A stretch of DNA of 64,000 bases, from contig JAZAHA010000024.1 in NCBI GenBank assembly GCA_036231565.1, positions 1 to 64,000 on the forward strand. Direction: 5' to 3'. The notes below the pieces were generated by a model. That model ran no database searches. It saw nothing but the letters and a program-made list of their open reading frames with translations, and was not told where the DNA came from. Shown one piece after another: positions 61,285 to 64,000 of the stretch. Each line of letters begins with the position of its first letter. The stretch's first letter is position 1. The translations under genes were made by a program, and so were the position numbers. The DNA is from Maricaulis sp036231565 (GTDB taxonomy: Bacteria > Pseudomonadota > Alphaproteobacteria > Caulobacterales > Maricaulaceae).

Positions 61285-62669
61285 CGGGCAGCCTCCGTCT
61301 TGCGAAGATCGATCCAGTCCGTGCGGACGAGTTCGAGCGGGTCGTCGACCGCGACGACATGGTTGAGCTTGAATTCGAAGACCGGTCCGCGATCGATATC
61401 GGCCGGCGAGAAGGCAAAGCCGTAGCTGGGCAGTTCGTCGCCGAGATTGATCGGGAAGTGGAAGAAATAGGGATTGCAGGCCTTGGCGATCTGCGAGGCG
61501 GTCTCCTGGTCGTCAGCTGTGGCGACGAACAGGATGCCGACCTCGCGCGGCGCCGGCGTGCCGGGCGGCGGGGTGTCGCCGGTCACGGCATTCCAGCCAT
61601 AGATGCGCAGCGAGATGTGGAAGTCATCGTCCGACAGGTCCATCGTTGTGCGCACACGCTCATAGAGGGCGCCAAGCATCCTGTCGTGGAACTCGTCGAG
61701 CCGCCCCAGGACTTCAGGGTCCTGGATGCCGATCAGCATCACCGTCTGGTAGCCCGCCGTGCCGGCGCCCTCGAGCTTCATCGTGTAGGGGCGGGTCTCC
61801 CAGCGCGAGCCGGTCACCCGCACCGTGCGTGCATCGGCCTGCTCGTACACCGCATCGGTGACGTCCAGCACGCCGCCCGGCTCGACCAGGCGGAACGGGT
61901 CGCTGTTCTCGTACAGCATGTGGGCGGATACGCTGTGCGGCGTGCAGTGATTGGTCTGGGTCAGGGGTTCGACGCTGAAACCGTCATTGTCGATCGAGAT
62001 CAGCACGCCGGAGCCATTGGTCGGCTGGGCCGCGCATTGTGCCCCGCATTCCGAGATTTTTGCCGCATGCCAGGCCGGTCCTGCCGGCGCGCCTTTCAGC
62101 AAGGCATAGCTGGCGATCACGGCCGTGTCCGTCGTGCGGCCACCCAGAATGATATCCGCCCCGCTCTCCAGCGCCGCAATATAGGGCTCGGCGCCCATGG
62201 CCGCGACGATGTGGTCGCAGGCGTCGATCGTGTCGTCGGCCAGCGCGCCGAGCGGGGGAAGGGGATGGATATGGCCCTGCGCATTGCGCCGTTTGAGCTC
62301 GGCCTTGTCCTGTTCGGAATACAGGACGGCGATACGGGGGCGGTAGCCGATCTCCTCGGCGACCTCCAGCACGATGTCGCGCGTCCAGTCGAGATTGCGG
62401 TCGCCGCCGGCCTGGCCGCAGGTTCCGACAATCAGCGGAATCTCCGCGTCCCGGGCAGCCGTCATGAGCAGCCGCAGGTCGCGCTGCACCGAGCCGCGAT
62501 TATTCTTCGATATGCCAAGCGCGAGATAGGCGGCGCCGCTGTCGGTCGAGCCGGCATCGGTCGCGATCGCCGAAGCGCCCTGTGCGATGCCGTAGGCGAG
62601 TTCCGCTTCGCGCACGCCGGCGCCGAGCGAGCCGACGGGCACAATGATCTTTACCGGGGCATCAAGCAT
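61281..62669 (-). CDS. AtuA-like (DUF1446) acyclic terpene utilisation protein
   Basis: The product is 462 residues of the DUF1446/AtuA family. Members take part in the citronellol/geraniol (Atu) pathway of pseudomonads and in many other catabolic clusters, but their exact reaction is not settled. Strong family segments are ATDAGSTDSGAAYLALG near residue 35, GTCGQAGGDRNLDWT, GADIILGGRTTDTAV and PFRLVEPGGVLDVTDA. I chose the ATG at 62669. The gene overlaps the GntR gene by 8 bp and the DUF4387 gene by 4 bp, so the group is one tight operon. Confidence 0.88.
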   Translation of the reverse strand: MLDAPVKIIVPVGSLGAGVREAELAYGIAQGASAIATDAGSTDSGAAYLALGISKNNRGSVQRDLRLLMTAARDAEIPLIVGTCGQAGGDRNLDWTRDIVLEVAEEIGYRPRIAVLYSEQDKAELKRRNAQGHIHPLPPLGALADDTIDACDHIVAAMGAEPYIAALESGADIILGGRTTDTAVIASYALLKGAPAGPAWHAAKISECGAQCAAQPTNGSGVLISIDNDGFSVEPLTQTNHCTPHSVSAHMLYENSDPFRLVEPGGVLDVTDAVYEQADARTVRVTGSRWETRPYTMKLEGAGTAGYQTVMLIGIQDPEVLGRLDEFHDRMLGALYERVRTTMDLSDDDFHISLRIYGWNAVTGDTPPPGTPAPREVGILFVATADDQETASQIAKACNPYFFHFPINLGDELPSYGFAFSPADIDRGPVFEFKLNHVVAVDDPLELVRTDWIDLRKTEAAR

Positions 62670-63378
62670 GCCGGGGGCCTTTCTTGCTGGAACGGGTCTG
62701 GGTCTGGCCTGCGGTTTCCCCGGCCAGGGCCTGCACCACGGCGCGGGCGCCATTGTGCAAATGGGCGCGCATCAGCTGCTCGGCCCGGGCGCCTTCGCCG
62801 GCCAGGATGGCGTCGATGATCGCTTCATGCTCATGCAGCGACATGCGGGCGCGGCCCTCGCCGGTCAGTGCGTTGACGCGCAGCCGGTACAGCGGCGAGG
62901 TCAGGCGTTCGGCCGTTTCCTGCAGCGCGGAATTGCCGCCGATCTCGTACAGGAGATCGTGGAAGTCCTGCTTGATCCGCGTGTGTGCGACATGCGCATC
63001 CACGCTTTGTCTCAAGCGCTCCCGGCAGGCCGTCAGGCGTTCGCGGAAATCGCCGCGGTGGATGTTTTCGGCGGCCAGCCGCGCGGCATATCCCTCCACC
63101 GCCTCGCGAACCTGGAAAATCTCGCGGATCTGGCGTTCGGTGAAGCGCCGCACGGTCGCACCACGGTGCGGGGTGAATTCCAGCAGGCCTTCACCCGCCA
63201 GCCGGCGTATCGCTTCGCGCACGGGACCGGCACTGGTGCCGAATTCGCGGCTGATATCCGCGACGACCAGCCGCTGTCCCTGGACGAGATGGCCTTCGCG
63301 CACCGCATCCCGGATCGAGCGGATGATGTGCTCGACACGGGTATCGGATGGCGCGTCATTGGCGGGCTTATCGGGCAT
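62662..63378 (-). CDS. GntR family regulator (FCD domain)
   Basis: The product is 238 residues. An N-terminal winged helix (about 15-75) with RLVVADISREFGTSAGPVREAIRRLAGEGL in pieces and the wing EFTPHRGATVRRF marks the GntR family; the all-helical C-terminal FCD domain (about 85-225) has metal-binding-like residues in FHDLLYEIGGN and LHEHEAIIDAI. FadR/VanR-type members sense carboxylic acids or acyl-CoA. The ATG at 63378 was chosen; TTG at 63459 opens a longer frame without a clear site. It heads the AtuA operon and two matching sites upstream (63470 and 63536) suggest autoregulation. Confidence 0.88.
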   Translation of the reverse strand: MPDKPANDAPSDTRVEHIIRSIRDAVREGHLVQGQRLVVADISREFGTSAGPVREAIRRLAGEGLLEFTPHRGATVRRFTERQIREIFQVREAVEGYAARLAAENIHRGDFRERLTACRERLRQSVDAHVAHTRIKQDFHDLLYEIGGNSALQETAERLTSPLYRLRVNALTGEGRARMSLHEHEAIIDAILAGEGARAEQLMRAHLHNGARAVVQALAGETAGQTQTRSSKKGPRHA

Positions 63379-63469
63379 CAATGTCACGTCTGTGTCCCCG
63401 TTATGTCGCACGTGCGCGAGGCTTCCGTCTTCCGGACCCCGGCACCATGCCTTCGACAAGAATTAGCAA

Positions 63470-63550
63470 GATTATAAGATAATCCATACGCCGATTAAAA
63501 CGCATGAATTGATACGCCGACGAAATCGGTTCCCGGATTATAAGAAGATC
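63470..63550. promoter_or_regulatory. Two GATTATAAGA sites upstream of the GntR gene
   Basis: GATTATAAGATAATC (63470-63484) is a 15-bp palindrome with five-base arms. GATTATAAGAAGATC (63536-63550) repeats its left part in direct orientation 66 bp away. They are AT-rich against a GC-rich background and lie 92-172 bp upstream of the GntR start, fitting a GntR operator pair. Confidence 0.55.
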
Positions 63551-63641
63551 ATGACCACGGGCGCAGCCGCGCATTCTCCTGCCGGTTCATGGCCGGCGGG
63601 ACGCGTTCAGACATGGATTTGCGGATACCTCCCGCACCCCT

Positions 63642-63667
63642 CGCCAGTGGCCTTGCGGTCACTGGCG
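63642..63667. terminator. Hairpin downstream of the LysR gene
   Basis: CGCCAGTG (63642-63649) pairs with CACTGGCG (63660-63667) around ten bases, followed on the plus strand by CTTTCTTT. It lies 21 bp past the LysR stop on the minus strand, where no T-run follows. Confidence 0.5.
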
Positions 63668-63687
63668 CTTTCTTTGACGGGGCCGGA

Positions 63688-64000
63688 TCAGGTGTTGGCG
63701 TCCTGGTGGAATTTGACCGCCTTGCTCCACAATTGCTCGGCCGCCGGCGCCTGCCGCGCTTTCGGCCGCCACAGGCGGATCTCGATCGGTGTTTCGTCTC
63801 CGGCATCGCTGGCCCTTACCAGGCGTCCGGAATCCAGATCGTCCTTCACCAGGCTCAGCGCCGTCCAGGCAATGCCGCGATCATCCCGCGCCATCGCGGT
63901 CAGCACGCTGGCCAGATGCGATGTGAATGTCGGGCGTGAGGGCGGTTTGCGGCCCTCGGCTGCCCAGGCAGCCGACAGGATCCGGCCCATCCCGGATTCA
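63688..64000 (-). CDS. LysR family regulator, C-terminal part (cut by window edge)
   Basis: About 104 residues of the C-terminal effector domain are visible and the frame stays open to the last base, so the N-terminal helix-turn-helix lies outside the window. The strings GRKPPSRPTFTSHLASVLTA, MARDDRGIAWTALSLVKDDL, SGRLVRASD and IEIRLWRPKARQAPAAEQLW match the last third of LysR substrate-binding domains. It is transcribed toward the AtuA/GntR operon but is separated by a hairpin and by the GntR upstream region. Target genes cannot be judged from the fragment. Confidence 0.8.
   Translation of the reverse strand, partial: ESGMGRILSAAWAAEGRKPPSRPTFTSHLASVLTAMARDDRGIAWTALSLVKDDLDSGRLVRASDAGDETPIEIRLWRPKARQAPAAEQLWSKAVKFHQDANT

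Overview
The window looks like a chromosomal segment of a GC-rich alphaproteobacterium, probably a marine Caulobacterales/Maricaulales (Hyphomonadaceae-like) organism. This rests on the paired xerC/DUF484 genes, an F1 operon in the order atpH-A-G-D-C, the many TonB-dependent receptors (TBDRs) paired with esterases, and the style of the housekeeping proteins. The assignment is inferred from gene content only.

Layout. (1) 0.5-17.1 kb is housekeeping backbone: xerC, DUF484, priA, terC, the F1 ATP synthase operon with a clear terminator, lepA, an exported peroxiredoxin, serA, a DUF4386 membrane protein, serB, msrA and a tRNA-Ser(GGA). Two kinds of small inverted-repeat (MITE-like) elements lie between these genes. 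(2) 17.1-27.8 kb is an accessory block entered directly after the tRNA gene. It starts with an internally deleted IS6-family element and ends at an IS6-like terminal repeat that cuts a dead esterase gene. Its cargo is an AraC regulator, a TBDR, an acetoacetyl-CoA-synthetase-like ligase, a 3-hydroxyacyl-CoA dehydrogenase, a spinster-like MFS transporter and a tannase-family esterase: a self-contained uptake, hydrolysis, CoA-activation and oxidation pathway. (3) 27.9-39.65 kb is an envelope and signalling block. Four genes for secreted proteins or lipoproteins read leftward. Divergent from them are an ECF sigma factor resembling the phosphorylation-controlled ECF43 group, a transmembrane Hanks-type kinase, and an exported protein made of five copies of a four-cysteine unit. 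A small lipoprotein and a 1040-residue lipoprotein with degenerate-transglutaminase-like and VWA-like regions follow. A third IS6 remnant closes the block at 39.65 kb.

(4) 40-63.4 kb is a large catabolic region: SDR dehydrogenase, acyl-CoA ligase, three paralogous TetR regulators, two type-B carboxylesterases, a putative M28-like hydrolase, a spinster-like MFS and an MHS-type MFS, two TBDRs, an exported metallo-beta-lactamase-fold protein, a thioesterase, a class II aldolase-like protein, and an AtuA/DUF4387 pair behind a GntR regulator. The likely logic is that TBDRs take up an esterified lipophilic compound, periplasmic esterases cleave it, MFS proteins import the pieces, and cytoplasmic CoA enzymes degrade them. 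The AtuA/DUF4387 pair hints at a terpenoid-like or branched acyl substrate, but the real substrate cannot be read from sequence. Two operator-like motifs, each occurring twice in front of different transcription units here, suggest that the TetR paralogues co-regulate the region. A LysR-family gene runs off the right edge.

Most noteworthy are the ECF/kinase/five-repeat/VWA envelope module, the three IS6 copies in one orientation that bracket two functionally distinct blocks, the repeated TetR-type operators, and an in-frame 18-bp tandem repeat inside a secreted protein.
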